From: JAQGJA01 sp965651535
GTDB lineage: Bacteria > Pseudomonadota > Alphaproteobacteria > Micavibrionales > SZUA-601
Length of the DNA: 13,798 nucleotides
NCBI GenBank assembly: GCA_965651535.1
Contig: CBFGSX010000034.1
Coordinates: forward strand, 1-13,798
Reading direction: 5' to 3'
Shown: positions 1-7,209 of the stretch, one piece after another
How positions within the stretch are numbered: position 1 is the stretch's first letter
How the letters are laid out: each line of letters opens with the position of its first letter
Position numbers and translations under genes: made by a program
Notes under the pieces: generated by a model
What the model was told of the DNA's origin: nothing
Database searches by the model: none
The model's input: only the letters and a program-made list of their open reading frames with translations

Positions 1-555
1 CCCGAACAGGTCGCACATTGGGAATGGCTCAAGGCACGGACGAAACCGGGGATGAAAATTCTCAATCTGTTTGCCTATAGCGGCGTGCATTCGCTGGTGG
101 CGGCGCGCGAAGGCGCGGAAGTTACCCATGTCGACGCGTCGAAAAAAGCGATCACCTGGGCAAAGGAAAATCAGGATTTGAACGACGCTGCGTGGAAAAT
201 CCGCTGGGTCGTCGAGGACGCGGCGAAATTCGTCATGCGCGAGGCCAAGCGCGGGAATTTTTATGACGGCATCGTGTTGGACCCGCCGAAATTCGGGCGC
301 GGCCCGGACGGCGAGACATGGGATTTGTTCGACGATCTGCCGGATTTGCTGCGCGATTGCGCGAAAATATTGAAACAGGACAAGGGATCGTTCGTTCTGT
401 TGACCTCCTATGCGATCCGCGCTTCGGCCATGGCGTTCGGCGAGCTGGCGCGGGAATGTTTCGAAGGCAGCGTCGAAACCGGCGAATTATTCGTGCGCGA
501 AAAAGACAGCGACCGGCTTTTGCCGACTTCTATGTTCACGCGGATGACGCGATGA
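1..555 (+). CDS. Class I SAM-dependent rRNA methyltransferase, RlmI-like (5' truncated)
   Basis: The reading frame is open from base 1, so the gene begins upstream of the window; 184 residues are visible. They form a Rossmann methyltransferase core: motif I as NLFAYSG (bases 61-81), the acidic SAM-ribose loop as VDAS, and the motif IV region as LDPPKFGRG. The DPPKF signature together with NLFAYSG is typical of the RlmI/RlmK group, which methylates 23S rRNA (C5 of cytosine in RlmI). A PUA domain, present at the N-terminus of E. coli RlmI, would lie off the window, so it cannot be checked. An internal ATG at 52 lies just before motif I and is not the true start. The stop overlaps the start of the next gene (ATGA), so the two RNA methyltransferases are probably one transcript. 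The exact target base is not determinable from this piece. Confidence 0.85.
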   Translation, partial: PEQVAHWEWLKARTKPGMKILNLFAYSGVHSLVAAREGAEVTHVDASKKAITWAKENQDLNDAAWKIRWVVEDAAKFVMREAKRGNFYDGIVLDPPKFGRGPDGETWDLFDDLPDLLRDCAKILKQDKGSFVLLTSYAIRASAMAFGELARECFEGSVETGELFVREKDSDRLLPTSMFTRMTR

Positions 556-1292
556 CGGAAAAAATCACCAGCCTGGCCAATGAAAAAGTGAAGCTGGCCG
601 CCGCCTTGCACCAGAAGAAATACCGCGAGGAAACGGGGCTGTTTCTGGTTGAGGGGCGTGATCCCGTTTCGGACGCGATCAAAAACGGCTGGGAATTGAT
701 GATGGGTTTTTCCCTCGGGGATCGCGAAGGCGGCTTTTACAACGTGTCGCAAGAAATACTGGAAAAAATTACCAAGAAAACGAACCCGCCGGATCTTGTC
801 GGCGTGTTCCGTAAAAAAATGAAGACGGAGCTGGGCGACCGCCCCGATCAGGTCGTTTTCCCGGCCTTGGAAGAAGTGCGCGACGGCGGCAATCTGGGGA
901 CGATCCTGCGCACCTGCCATGCTTTGGGCTTGCGGCATTTATTGCTGATCGGCAATTGTTGCGACCCGTTCGCGCCGGAAGTCATCCGCGCCAGCATGGG
1001 GTCGTTTTCGTTTATCGAGCTGACGCATCTGAGCCATGACGATTTCCTGAAATGGTTCCGCAAACACCCCAACACGGCGCTGATCGGCACGGATGCGGGC
1101 AACGCCAAGGATTACCGCGAAGCCGATTACCGCAACACGGTGCTGTTGCTGGGCAACGAGCAAAAAGGCCTGAGCCTGCAACTCAAGGATTTATGCGCCG
1201 AGCGCGTCAAAATTCCGATGCCCGGCGGCACGGAGTCGCTCAATCTTGCGGTGTCGGCGGCGCTGGTGCTTTACGAAGCTGTGCGTCCGTAA
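552..1292 (+). CDS. TrmH/SpoU-family RNA 2'-O-methyltransferase
   Basis: This 246-residue SPOUT-class enzyme should transfer a methyl group from SAM to a ribose 2'-OH in rRNA or tRNA. The three SpoU motifs are complete. Motif 1 is EEVRDGGNLGTILRT (about 107-121, with the conserved N and R). Motif 2 is LLLGNEQKGLS (198-208). Motif 3 is PMPGGTESLNLAVS (222-235), which with motif 2 forms the SAM-binding trefoil knot. Residues 8-95 look like the SpoU substrate-binding domain, including GLFLVEG. The frame is also open upstream, but the ATG at 552 is preferred: it overlaps the previous stop as ATGA and gives the normal family length and N-terminus. The 3' end overlaps the convergent cupin gene by 22 bp. 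Family is certain; RlmB-like or TsnR-like target assignment is not possible by eye. Confidence 0.9.
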   Translation: MTEKITSLANEKVKLAAALHQKKYREETGLFLVEGRDPVSDAIKNGWELMMGFSLGDREGGFYNVSQEILEKITKKTNPPDLVGVFRKKMKTELGDRPDQVVFPALEEVRDGGNLGTILRTCHALGLRHLLLIGNCCDPFAPEVIRASMGSFSFIELTHLSHDDFLKWFRKHPNTALIGTDAGNAKDYREADYRNTVLLLGNEQKGLSLQLKDLCAERVKIPMPGGTESLNLAVSAALVLYEAVRP

Positions 1293-1663
1293 ATATCCTC
1301 ATAGCGGATGATATCGTCCTCGCGGCAGACGCCGCGTTGGATCTCGCGCACGATGGCGGGTTCCGTTCCGCGATTGGCCATGCGGTGCACGGCCCCCAGC
1401 GGGATGTCGATGCTCTGGCCCGGTTGCAGCGTGAGGATTTCCTTGTCGCGCGTCACCTCGAGAACGCCGCTTTCCAGCGTCCAGTTCTCGCGGCGCAGTT
1501 TGTGCGATTGCAGCGACAGCACGCCGCCGGGATTGACGGTGATGCGCTTGATACAAAATTCTTCACCGTTTTCGGTTCCGGTGTCGAGGACTTCCCACAT
1601 CCCCCAGGGGCGGGTGTCTTTTTCTCCCGGGCGGTAGCCGGGCATATTTGAAAAATCGGTCAT
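1271..1663 (-). CDS. Stand-alone phosphomannose isomerase type II cupin-domain protein
   Basis: The 130-residue protein matches the C-terminal cupin of bifunctional mannose-1-phosphate guanylyltransferase/mannose-6-phosphate isomerase, without the nucleotidyltransferase half. Family marks are RPWGMWEVLD (18-27), the cupin core LSLQSHKLRRENW (49-61), IDIPLGAVHRMAN (85-97) and the closing IRYEDIYGR. Metal-binding candidates are Q52, H54, E59 and H93. The usual EHW triplet reads E59-N60-W61, so a residue that is normally His is Asn. Proteins of this size are common in alphaproteobacteria and are usually labelled mannose-6-phosphate isomerase; activity on mannose-6-phosphate is assumed rather than shown here. 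It is divergent from zur and convergent with the SpoU gene. No clear Shine-Dalgarno precedes the ATG. Confidence 0.82.
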   Translation of the reverse strand: MTDFSNMPGYRPGEKDTRPWGMWEVLDTGTENGEEFCIKRITVNPGGVLSLQSHKLRRENWTLESGVLEVTRDKEILTLQPGQSIDIPLGAVHRMANRGTEPAIVREIQRGVCREDDIIRYEDIYGRTAS

Positions 1664-1746
1664 GAGGGCGTTTTAGGCAAGATTCCCCTGCAAGACAAGA
1701 GGACTTGTTAACATATTGATAGACGGTGAAAAGCCCGGAAAAACGG

Positions 1747-1796
1747 ATGCTTGACAGTTTCTTAATCAACCCTTAAAAAGTCAAGCATATGTCAAG
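1747..1796 (+). promoter_or_regulatory. Candidate zur promoter and operator (inverted plus direct repeat)
   Basis: A perfect 9-bp inverted repeat, ATGCTTGAC (1747-1755) and GTCAAGCAT (1780-1788), flanks 24 bases and ends exactly at the zur ATG. A third half-site, GTCAAG, recurs at 1791-1796, 11 bp after the copy at 1780. TTGACA at 1751-1756 is a perfect -35 hexamer, and TTAAAA at 1773-1778 lies 16 bp downstream as a possible -10. Initiation would then fall at or a few bases before the ATG, giving a leaderless or nearly leaderless mRNA; no Shine-Dalgarno is visible. The arms do not resemble the known TGTTATAATATAACA-type Zur box, so who binds here is unknown. Confidence 0.4.
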
Positions 1797-2238
1797 TTGC
1801 ACCCGCCACGCAGCCTGTGTGAAAAAGGCTCTCGATCATGCTGAGCGCGTCTGCCAGCAAACGGGCGGTCGTCTGACGAAAACGCGCCGTGACGTGCTGA
1901 CGCTTGTATGGCAATCGCACCAGCCGCGCAAAGCCTATGATGTGTTGCGGGAATTATCCGCCAACGATTCTTCGGCCAAGCCGCCGACCGTTTATCGGGC
2001 TTTGGATTTCCTGCGCGAGATGGGATTGGTGCACAAGGTTGAATCGCTGGACGCCTATATCGGCTGCAACGGCGATCACGCGCATCAATACCTGATCTGC
2101 CGCAAATGCGGCACGGTCTCGGATATCAACGATGCAAGCCTGAATCAGGCGGTCATGCGCAAGGCGCAGGAGAAAAAATTTCAGGTCGAACAGACCGTGA
2201 TTGAAATCAAAGGACTTTGCGAAAGGTGCTCCTCATGA
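1789..2238 (+). CDS. zur: Zinc uptake regulator Zur (Fur family)
   Basis: A 149-residue Fur-family repressor expected to bind DNA with zinc and shut off zinc-uptake genes. The winged helix includes AKPPTVYRALDFLREMG (63-79) followed by VHKVES, the sequence typical of Zur rather than Fur. Aligned by eye with E. coli Zur, the structural zinc site is present as C104/C107 (CRKC) and C144/C147 (CERC). The sensory site is H82, C93, H97 and D112, where E. coli has Glu at the last position. The His-rich tail of E. coli Zur is absent; the protein ends two residues after CERC. The N-terminus carries an extra C4-x2-H7-x2-C10 cluster. ATG 1789 has no Shine-Dalgarno; GTG 1819 (V11) is an alternative start that would remove this cluster. 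The stop overlaps the next start as ATGA. Confidence 0.9.
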   Translation: MSSCTRHAACVKKALDHAERVCQQTGGRLTKTRRDVLTLVWQSHQPRKAYDVLRELSANDSSAKPPTVYRALDFLREMGLVHKVESLDAYIGCNGDHAHQYLICRKCGTVSDINDASLNQAVMRKAQEKKFQVEQTVIEIKGLCERCSS

Positions 2239-3590
2239 CGGCCGATGTCGTTCAACTCTCCCCGGACAAGATCAAGTTCAGCACGATCGACGAGGCGATC
2301 AAGGAAATCCGCAACGGCGGCTTTGCGATCCTCGCCGATGACGACGGCCGTGAGAACGACGGCGTGCTGATATGCGCCGCCGCCGGCATCGCCGCCGACA
2401 TGGTCAATTTCATGATGAAAGAGGCGCGCGGGATGATCTCGGTCGCCTTGACGCGCGATCGCGCGCAGGATCTCGAGATGTTGGCCGAGGAAGGCCAGAT
2501 CGTCGGCGTCGACGCCGGAGCGGAATTCGGCGTGACAAGCGGCCTGTCCGCAACCGACCGCGCCACGACCATCCAGCGTCTGGCCAGCAGCAACGCCGTG
2601 CCCGAGGATTTTGTGCGCCCCGGCCATGTGTTTCCGCTGGTTGCCAAGAACGGCGGCGTTCTGCGTCAGGTCGGCGCGGCCGAAGCGGCGACGGATCTGG
2701 TGCGTCTGGCCGGTTTCGCGCCGATGGGCGTATTGTGCGAAATCTTGAACGACGAGGGCGATATTGCCCGCCGCGACGAGCTGGTCAATTTCGCCAAGAA
2801 GCACAACCTGCCTTTTATCACGACAGCGCAGGTGATCGAGTACCGCCTCGAGCGCGAGCGTTTTGTTCTGCGCAAACTGGCAGTCGATTTGCCGACGCGC
2901 TTCGGTGATTTCACCGCCGTCGGCTACAAGGACACGATCAGCGGCGTCGAGCATCTGGCGCTGGTCAAGGGCGATCTCGAGGAGCTGAAAACCGGCACGC
3001 CTCTGGTGCGCATCCACCACGAGGAAAGTATCGTCGATCTGCTGGGCGAAAACGACAGCGTCAACGTGCAGCAGATGGAATCGGCCATGACGTTCATCAA
3101 CGCCCAAGGCTCGGGCGTCGTCGTTTATCTGCGCGGCGGCAAGGAAGGCAGCGGCGGCGGCATGATCGCCGCGCTCAAGGCCTATAGCCGCAAGATTACC
3201 GCCGGGCCGCAAAACCCGCTGCGCGCTTCCAAGAAAAAGGATTTGCGCGATTACGGCGTCGGTGCGCAAATCCTGTCGGATCTGGGCGTGACGCGTTTCC
3301 GCCACATCACCAACGCGCCGCGCAAGATCGTCGGTTTGAAGGGGTATGGCCTCGAGGTGGTCGAGAACGTCCACTTCCCCGAAGGGAAGTTCGAATTCGC
3401 GCCGCGCGCCGTTCTGACCGAGGCGACGCGCGAAAAAGCGCAGCAACAGGTGCCGCCGAAAGCGGAAACCAAGCCGGAAAAAAATCCCGAGGAAAGACCC
3501 GAATTAAAGGCCGAAAAGAAAGAGGCGCGCGCCATGACCATGAAGATGGGCGCGCAGATCATCAGCGGTCAGGCGCTGTTTGAAGGTTAA
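2235..3590 (+). CDS. RibBA-like protein with degenerate DHBP synthase and GTP cyclohydrolase II domains
   Basis: The 451-residue protein has the architecture of RibBA: a RibB-like half (about 15-205), a RibA-like half (about 210-385) and a Lys/Glu/Pro-rich tail (398-432) ending in a short hydrophobic piece. Fold-level similarity is clear (RPGHVFPL 128-135; RDYGVGAQILSDLGV 338-352; APRKIVGLKGYGLEVVE 361-377), but catalytic signatures are altered. The RibB motif RENEGD reads R39-E-N-D-G-V44. The GHTEA motif reads G147-A-A-E-A. In RibA, the zinc ligands of H-S-E-C...C-D-C are replaced gap-free by E264, S275 and N277, and the REGRGIGL stretch reads RGGKEGSGGG. It resembles the RibBX variant known in proteobacteria, but its RibB half is also damaged. 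ATG 2235 is chosen over an upstream TTG (2217): it overlaps the zur stop and follows GAAAGG (2220-2225). Neither enzymatic activity should be assumed. Confidence 0.8.
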   Translation: MTADVVQLSPDKIKFSTIDEAIKEIRNGGFAILADDDGRENDGVLICAAAGIAADMVNFMMKEARGMISVALTRDRAQDLEMLAEEGQIVGVDAGAEFGVTSGLSATDRATTIQRLASSNAVPEDFVRPGHVFPLVAKNGGVLRQVGAAEAATDLVRLAGFAPMGVLCEILNDEGDIARRDELVNFAKKHNLPFITTAQVIEYRLERERFVLRKLAVDLPTRFGDFTAVGYKDTISGVEHLALVKGDLEELKTGTPLVRIHHEESIVDLLGENDSVNVQQMESAMTFINAQGSGVVVYLRGGKEGSGGGMIAALKAYSRKITAGPQNPLRASKKKDLRDYGVGAQILSDLGVTRFRHITNAPRKIVGLKGYGLEVVENVHFPEGKFEFAPRAVLTEATREKAQQQVPPKAETKPEKNPEERPELKAEKKEARAMTMKMGAQIISGQALFEG

Positions 3591-4069
3591 GCCGCTTCCG
3601 CTTTTTTCAATTTTTTGACTTCGTCCATCACTTCGGCGACGTGGCCGTCGACTTTGACGTTGCGCCAGATCTGGGCCAGCTTGCCGTCCGCGTCGATCAA
3701 AAACGTGCTGCGCTCGATGCCCATGTATTTTTTGCCATACATGGATTTTTCGACCCATGCGCCATAGGCGGCGACGGTTTTTCCCTCTTCGTCGGATAGC
3801 AATGGAAAATTGAGATCGTATTTCTCGATGAATTTGAGATGGCTCTTGATGGAATCCTTGGACAGGCCGAAAACCTGCGCGCCCATTTTTTTCAGCGCGC
3901 CGAAATTATCGCGAAAGTCGCAGGACTCCGCCGTGCAGCCGGGCGTGTCGTCCTTGGGATAGAAATACAACACGACGGGTTTACCCTTCAGATCCGACAG
4001 CGTGACGTTTTCGCCGGTGGTGCAGGGCAGGGTGAAATCGGGGGCTTTTTTGCCGATGGAAAGTGACAT
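3587..4069 (-). CDS. bcp: Thioredoxin-dependent thiol peroxidase Bcp (peroxiredoxin)
   Basis: A full-length 160-residue cytoplasmic peroxiredoxin of the Bcp/PrxQ class, which reduces hydrogen peroxide and organic hydroperoxides using thioredoxin. The motif PKDDTPGCTAESCDFRD (38-54) contains the peroxidatic Cys45, the catalytic Thr42 and the resolving Cys50 five residues on, the classic Bcp arrangement. YGKKYMGIERSTFLID (about 110-126) carries the conserved active-site Arg. An extra Cys16 lies in the N-terminal strand. The start is well supported by AAGGAG six bases before the ATG. The gene is divergent from the AsmA-like gene and interlocks by 4 bp with the end of the RibBA-like gene, with no terminator between them. 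Confidence 0.95.
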   Translation of the reverse strand: MSLSIGKKAPDFTLPCTTGENVTLSDLKGKPVVLYFYPKDDTPGCTAESCDFRDNFGALKKMGAQVFGLSKDSIKSHLKFIEKYDLNFPLLSDEEGKTVAAYGAWVEKSMYGKKYMGIERSTFLIDADGKLAQIWRNVKVDGHVAEVMDEVKKLKKAEAA

Positions 4070-4149
4070 AAGCGACTCCTTGGTGTGCGGACGTTTTCAC
4101 CAAGATAGCCCTTGCCTGCGTGCTGTCCAGTCTTTACCCTTGAAACGTC

Positions 4150-7100
4150 ATGAAACGCCCGATTTTACGCTTTTTTTTCGAGATTGCGGTCGCCTTTGTC
4201 CTTGTGGCGGCGCTGGGGGTTTTTGCCCTGACGACGCGGCTGGACAAGGGGCCGTTATCGCTTGAACCCATTCTTCCCGAAATCGCCGGATTTGTTTCTG
4301 ATCTGGCACCGGGACTTCGTTTTGAAATCGGTCAGGCCGAATTGCGTCACGGCAAAGGCCGCATCGTGTTCGAGATTGCGCTGCGCGACATTACCGTGCT
4401 CAACGACAAGAATGCGCCCATCGGCAGCCTGACGGCGATGCAGATGGGGTATTCGTGGCGCAACATTCTGCAATTCGCCGTCGTGCCGCGTGTGCTGGTG
4501 GTCGAAAGCCCGACCGTCGTCGTGACACGCTTCCTGGACGGGCATATCGGATTCAATCTTCAAGGTGAGGATAAAAAACAAGCGGCCGAAATGCCCGAGC
4601 TGGCGCGTCTGATGTCGCGCGCGCCTGCCGCTTTGCGCGAGATTCAGGTGCGTGATGCGTGGATCCGTTTTTCCGATCAAAAGGACAAGGTCGAAGCGCG
4701 ACTGTCAAAGGGCGAGATCGCGCTGACGCGTCGCGGCCCGCGCGTGGAGGGGGCGGTTTCGGCTCATATCGCCATCGCCGATTTCGAACAGGATATCAAA
4801 GGCGAGATCATCTATGATCCCTATCGCGATGTGACGCAGTTTTCCGCCGCGATGCAGGGAATTAAACCTGACCGCATCATGGCGCTTTTCCCCGAGCTGC
4901 CGGACGAGCTTCATATCGAGACGGACCTCGATCTGATGGCGACCGCCATCGTCGACCGCGCTTTCCAGCCTGTCGGCGTGGATATCCGCCTGTCGGGCGA
5001 AAAGGGGACGATCCGTTATGCACCGCATCTGCCCAAGGATATTCCGCTTTCCGGCCTTGTCGGCGTTGCGCGGTACAACCCGCTGGACGGTTCGCTGAAC
5101 ATCGACGAGATCAGCTTCAATCTTTTCAACGGCGCGACGGCCAGCCTGACGGCGCGGCGCGTGCCGGTTGTGCAGGATGATAAGAAGGTCAACCAGATCG
5201 AGATGGTCGGCCTGCTCAGCAATTTTCCGGTCGATGAGCTGAAATATGCCTGGCCGCAGGCTTTGGCTTCGGACGCGCAGGAATGGGTGACGACCAATAT
5301 TACGGGCGGCGTCGTGCCGCGTGCCGCCGTGTCGATCAAGGGCGTGCTGGACTCGGAAAAGAATTTCACCGTCGCGTCTTTGGACGGCAAGCTGAATTTC
5401 GAAGGGCTGACGGTAGGCTATTTGTCGCCCATGCCTCCCGTGACGAATGTCGTCGGCGAGGCGCAATACGACGCGGATAATTTCAACCTGACGATCACCG
5501 GCGGCGATTTATTCGATACCAAGCTGACGGCTGCCGATATCCGCATCAGCGGGCTGTCGGTCGAGGATCAGGATATCGAGATGAATCTGGAGCTGGACGG
5601 GCCGATCCGCGACGCGATCACGACAATCTCGTCCGAGCCGCTGCAATTCCCGCAGGAAATGGGCCTGACGCCGCAACAGTTTTCAGGGCGCGCGCGGACG
5701 AAGCTGTGGGTTAAATTTCCTTTGCTCAAGGATTTGCTGATCGAGCAGGTCGAAATGAAAACCGAGGCTATCGTCGACGACCTGGTGCTGCGCAATGTCG
5801 TCAAAGATCTGGGCGTTTCAGGCAGCGGCCTGATCGTCGAGGCCGATACCGAGAAAATGAGCGTCCGCGGCAAGGCGAATATTGCGGGCGGCGCGGTCGA
5901 TCTGGCCTGGCAGGAATTCTTCGGCGAGGCTGAGGAGACGACAATTCTGGACATCGAGGGTGCGGTCACGCCGGACGCGCTGGAGGGGCTGCGCCTGCCG
6001 GGAAGAAAATATTTCTCGGGCGAGGCGCAGGCCAAGTTGCGCCTGACGCAGGACAAGAAGAAAACCGTGCGCGTGACGGCCGAAGCCGATCTGGCCAAGG
6101 CGAAGATGACGGTTGCGGAATTAAGCGGCCGCAAGGAGGTCGGGGTTCCCGGCTCGTTGTCCCTGAAAATTATCAGCGAAGATAACGGCCCGACATCCCT
6201 ATCGGATTTGCAGGCCGAATGGCAAGATTTCAGCATCGCCGACGGCACGGCGCGCTGGAATAAAAACGGCGACATGGAAAGCGCGTCGCTGATGGGGCTG
6301 CGCTCGGGGCGGATGAAAGCCGATATCGTTGCCAAGCCTTTGACGGGGCGCGACGGCGTCGAACTGACGCTGACGGGCGACACGCTCGACCTGAGCGATT
6401 ACTGGACGCGCCCGCCTGAGCCAAAGGAAAAAGATGCTGCGCCGGATACGCGGCCTTTCCATCTTCGCTTGCGCGGCAAGACGGTTTATCTCGACCCCGA
6501 AATTCCGCTCAAGGACGTTCAGGCCTCACTTGATTTCGAGGGCGACGACCTTGTGCGCGGGACGCTGGCGGCGAGCGTTACGGATGGCGAGCTGCTGTTG
6601 AAACAGATGGTTCAGCCCGACAAGACGCGCCAGCTTTCGGTGACGATGAAAAATGCGGGGCTGGTGCTGCGCGCTTTGGATGCGACGGATTCGGTGCGCG
6701 GCGGCACGTTTGTGTTGAATGGGAAATCCTCGGTTGCCAAGCCGAAAGTCATTTCGGGCCGCGTGTCCATGACCGATTTTACCGTGGTCAAAGCGCCCAT
6801 TCTGGCGCGTCTGATCAACGCGTTTTCGCCGGGTGGATTGATCGAACTGCTCGAGGGCAGGGGGCTTGTCTTCGGCAAGCTGCAATCGGATATCGTGCTG
6901 GAATCGCCGCAGGTGATCCGCCTCAAGGATGGCAAGGTTGCGGGGGCTTCTCTGGGGATGTCGTTTTCGGGGCGTATCTATCGTGATCGCGGCGAGTTGA
7001 ATCTCAAGGGCAATATCGTGCCCGTCGAAGGGTTGAACAAGGTTGTCGGGAAAATCCCGCTGGTCGGGCAGATTTTGACAGGCCTGAAGGGCGAGGGGGT

Positions 7101-7209
7101 TATCGCCTTTGCCTATAGGATCCGGGGGAAAACCGACGATCCCGAAGTCACGGTCAATCCGCTTTCGGTTTTCACGCCGGGGATTTTACGGTCGATCTTT
7201 TTTGATTAG
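4150..7209 (+). CDS. YhdP/AsmA-like envelope protein (DUF3971 and AsmA-like C-terminal region)
   Basis: A 1019-residue protein with one N-terminal membrane anchor (about 7-29, after MKRPILRFFF) and a long periplasmic part of short alternating beta-strands, as in AsmA-family proteins. The C-terminal part (SPGGLIELLEGRGLVFGKL, then GEGVIAFAYRIRGKTDDP and a VNPLSVFTPG ending) is characteristic of the YhdP/DUF3971 group. In E. coli, YhdP, TamB and YdbH form hydrophobic grooves that move phospholipids from the inner to the outer membrane; a similar role is inferred here, supporting a Gram-negative envelope. It is smaller than E. coli YhdP (about 1270 residues), as I recall is common for alphaproteobacterial members. 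It is divergent from bcp (80-bp gap, 4070-4149, presumably with both promoters) and converges on tyrS with a 4-bp overlap. No clear Shine-Dalgarno was seen before ATG 4150. Confidence 0.85.
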   Translation: MKRPILRFFFEIAVAFVLVAALGVFALTTRLDKGPLSLEPILPEIAGFVSDLAPGLRFEIGQAELRHGKGRIVFEIALRDITVLNDKNAPIGSLTAMQMGYSWRNILQFAVVPRVLVVESPTVVVTRFLDGHIGFNLQGEDKKQAAEMPELARLMSRAPAALREIQVRDAWIRFSDQKDKVEARLSKGEIALTRRGPRVEGAVSAHIAIADFEQDIKGEIIYDPYRDVTQFSAAMQGIKPDRIMALFPELPDELHIETDLDLMATAIVDRAFQPVGVDIRLSGEKGTIRYAPHLPKDIPLSGLVGVARYNPLDGSLNIDEISFNLFNGATASLTARRVPVVQDDKKVNQIEMVGLLSNFPVDELKYAWPQALASDAQEWVTTNITGGVVPRAAVSIKGVLDSEKNFTVASLDGKLNFEGLTVGYLSPMPPVTNVVGEAQYDADNFNLTITGGDLFDTKLTAADIRISGLSVEDQDIEMNLELDGPIRDAITTISSEPLQFPQEMGLTPQQFSGRARTKLWVKFPLLKDLLIEQVEMKTEAIVDDLVLRNVVKDLGVSGSGLIVEADTEKMSVRGKANIAGGAVDLAWQEFFGEAEETTILDIEGAVTPDALEGLRLPGRKYFSGEAQAKLRLTQDKKKTVRVTAEADLAKAKMTVAELSGRKEVGVPGSLSLKIISEDNGPTSLSDLQAEWQDFSIADGTARWNKNGDMESASLMGLRSGRMKADIVAKPLTGRDGVELTLTGDTLDLSDYWTRPPEPKEKDAAPDTRPFHLRLRGKTVYLDPEIPLKDVQASLDFEGDDLVRGTLAASVTDGELLLKQMVQPDKTRQLSVTMKNAGLVLRALDATDSVRGGTFVLNGKSSVAKPKVISGRVSMTDFTVVKAPILARLINAFSPGGLIELLEGRGLVFGKLQSDIVLESPQVIRLKDGKVAGASLGMSFSGRIYRDRGELNLKGNIVPVEGLNKVVGKIPLVGQILTGLKGEGVIAFAYRIRGKTDDPEVTVNPLSVFTPGILRSIFFD

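Noticed and set aside
318..551. An N-terminal extension of the SpoU methyltransferase gene
   Set aside because: The extra codons lie over the upstream methyltransferase in another frame and resemble no domain; ATG 552 gives the normal family N-terminus.
2181..3446. A 421-codon minus-strand frame opposite the RibBA-like gene
   Set aside because: It mirrors a high-G+C coding region, has no recognisable domain, and the plus-strand frame has clear homology along its whole length.
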